Of a stretch of DNA of 64,000 nt, positions 62,329 through 64,000 are shown one piece after another (position 1 is the stretch's first letter; every line of letters begins with the position of its first letter). The position numbers were made by a program, and so were the translations under genes. The stretch comes from Stromatinia cepivora (lineage: Eukaryota; Ascomycota; Leotiomycetes; Helotiales; Sclerotiniaceae): assembly GCA_014898415.1 (NCBI GenBank), contig RCTD01000015.1:1178001-1242000 (forward strand). The letters run 5' to 3'. Below the pieces are notes generated by a model. It was not told the origin of the DNA and made no database searches. It saw only the letters and a list, made by a program, of their open reading frames with translations.

Positions 62329-64000
62329 AGTGTTGCTGGGGAGTCTTATAGTATAGTATACTCGAAAACCATACTTAAAAAGTTTTCTTTCTTTCAAGCA
62401 TGCTGCATCGGGGTTTCGTATTTGTAGATGGGGGTTTTTTTTCGGATTGGTTACGTAAATGCATGAAGATGGGTGCCAGCTTGTCTGTACCTTGTTTGTA
62501 CTTGTGAATAGATGGATGGTCAAGCTGTGCTGTGGTTGGGCTTTGGTGGTACATAAAAGAGCTGTGAGTAATTGAATATGTTAATATATTATATTAATTA
62601 TATTATGTGGTGCTTGTGGAAGTGTGATGTTATTATGTTTTGTTGATGTGCACGTGTGAGTCATTGTTTCTTGTAATATCTTGTCTTGCTTATTAAGACC
62701 TCTTTTTCTTTTCTTTTCATTTTTTGTTTGTCTTGGATTGTTTTATGTGGATATATACTAGGTATGTTGGTTTATGAGAGGATGGGAAGAGCTCATAGTG
62801 AGAGTGAGAGGGGGTTAGTATTCTTTTTTGGGAGGAAATTACCAGATAGAGTGAGGAGTGGGTGAGTGGAAGTGATGTGATGAGATGAGATGAGGATGGT
62901 GTGTTTTGATAGCTGCTGAGACTTGCATTCGTCTCAAATATTTTTGACTAGCCTCCGAGTTATTCAAAACTTGCTACTATAAAAGACATCTCTACTCCCG
63001 CCGATCAACAAAGGATATCTCGAAACGCCTGTTGATGCGTCTCTCCTCCACAAGGCTTGCCACTAAACAACCATCTCTAGAGTCTATTCCTTCACGGACT
63101 GGAAAAGGGCTCTGATTCAGTGTGTCGGTGGCAACGTATTCGTGGTTAAAATGGTATATAAGTTGCGCGGAACTTTTCGCTGGATTGATGGACTATCTTG
63201 GGATTCATTTGATATGGGAAAATGGGCTTCAGGCACATCGCCAAAAGTCTTTGGATAAAGCCAATGAATCATCTCTGATGAAGAAAGCACTCACGATCAT
63301 GGAGGGAAGATAATACCACCTTCTTATATCATATTACACAAATACCGATGTTACAGGATTAAGCAGTTCAAGCAAAAGCTATTCTTAATATTTGTCGTTA
63401 TAGATGGGCTGGGGTATGAACTGGGAAGACGTTCGTCTTTATGATTAGAGGGGAATTTGTCTGGACTTGATATCTGGTGATTCTAGATCTCATGGCGACT
63501 AAAACCGTTCTCTTACGTGCCAACATCTTCGCTGCGTCGTTCATTGTGCATTATCTTGCATCACGTGTCGAGCTAGCACCATCACTTATATCATCATTCA
63601 GGTCGAACAATTAAGCCAAAATCCTTGAGTGAAGATTTACTTTCTACTATCTTGTCCGGGCCTATTCGCCTTATCTTAACCCAAACATACTGTATACACC
63701 TTAGATATAATTACTATTTTAGGAATAGAACATTTGAAGGTTATAGAATTGGGCATGGAGGAGAAAGATGCGGTCATAGAATGCATGAGATTCCCTAAGG
63801 AACCTTAAAATACTTCCCGTACGGACTTCCGGGTCCTTCCTGGGGGACCCCAAATTTATATAGGAAGAACATCATGTATATATATTTATTAGGCAAAAAT
63901 CAAAAAACCAGATTCTCAATATTTGAAGATCATGCGAAACTAATCCGAATTGAACAAAAACGAAGCTTTTAGTCATCTTGAAGTATATATATTCATACTC
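62329..64000. other. Right-edge intergenic DNA, turning AT-rich again
   Basis: The first part is the 3' flank of the ABC transporter. Around 63035-63313 there are short open frames, including a 26-codon frame at 63035 with a presequence-like start, but no gene model holds. At 63831-63850 GGGTCC and GGACCC form a 6-bp inverted repeat. From about 63855 the DNA becomes AT-rich, possibly the start of another degraded element beyond the window. Confidence 0.4.

Noticed and set aside
63035..63313. 26-codon frame with presequence-like start (63035-63115) and a 63-codon frame (63122-63313)
   Set aside because: They are in different frames, no splice junction joins them convincingly, and similarity to kinase-like proteins was only vague.

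Overview
The window is nuclear DNA of a filamentous ascomycete (Pezizomycotina). The evidence is short GT-AG introns of about 46-100 bp with CTAAC-like branch sites, canonical fungal housekeeping genes, and retrotransposons wrecked by C-to-T / G-to-A changes typical of repeat-induced point mutation (RIP). Protein flavour and the RIP pattern suggest a Leotiomycete, perhaps Sclerotiniaceae; this placement is an inference. All exon structures below were worked out by hand from reading frames and splice signals.

Layout. Positions 1-8.3 kb form an AT-rich block holding two dead retroelements: a Ty1/copia remnant on the minus strand at the left edge and a Ty3/gypsy chromodomain element on the plus strand. 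GC content rises near 8.3 kb and an intact five-exon MFS transporter follows. From 12.2 kb on the window is a gene block: a signal-anchored glycosyltransferase-like protein, RPF1 and glycyl-tRNA synthetase (divergent pair), the PAK kinase CLA4, SEC12, a SIS1-type DnaJ protein, a UBA/UIM protein, an MFS transporter with an in-frame stop and a frameshift, the E2 enzyme CDC34, the spindle-pole protein CUT12 and ORC2 (divergent pair), tRNA isopentenyltransferase, a Na,K-ATPase-like P-type ATPase, SEC61 alpha and a long ABCC (MRP) transporter.

Functional themes are the secretory pathway (SEC12, SEC61), protein quality control and ubiquitin (SIS1-type, CDC34, UBA/UIM protein), translation and ribosome assembly (GRS1, RPF1, tRNA IPTase), and cell cycle or polarity (CLA4, CUT12, ORC2, CDC34). 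The genes are monocistronic and not a pathway cluster. No CRISPR, rRNA, tRNA or secondary-metabolite cluster was seen.

Points most worth a second look: (1) tRNA isopentenyltransferase is split by a -1 shift exactly at a CCCAAAA heptamer; (2) two genes (GRS1 and the IPTase) carry in-frame upstream AUGs adding mitochondrial-presequence-like extensions; (3) an MFS gene has a CAA-to-TAA-type stop plus a net 1-bp frameshift; (4) the CUT12/ORC2 divergent promoter carries two ACGCG cores; (5) a TACGGAGTA motif recurs in intergenic DNA; (6) a dense microsatellite cluster lies at 25.6-26.5 kb. No clearly new multi-gene system was found.
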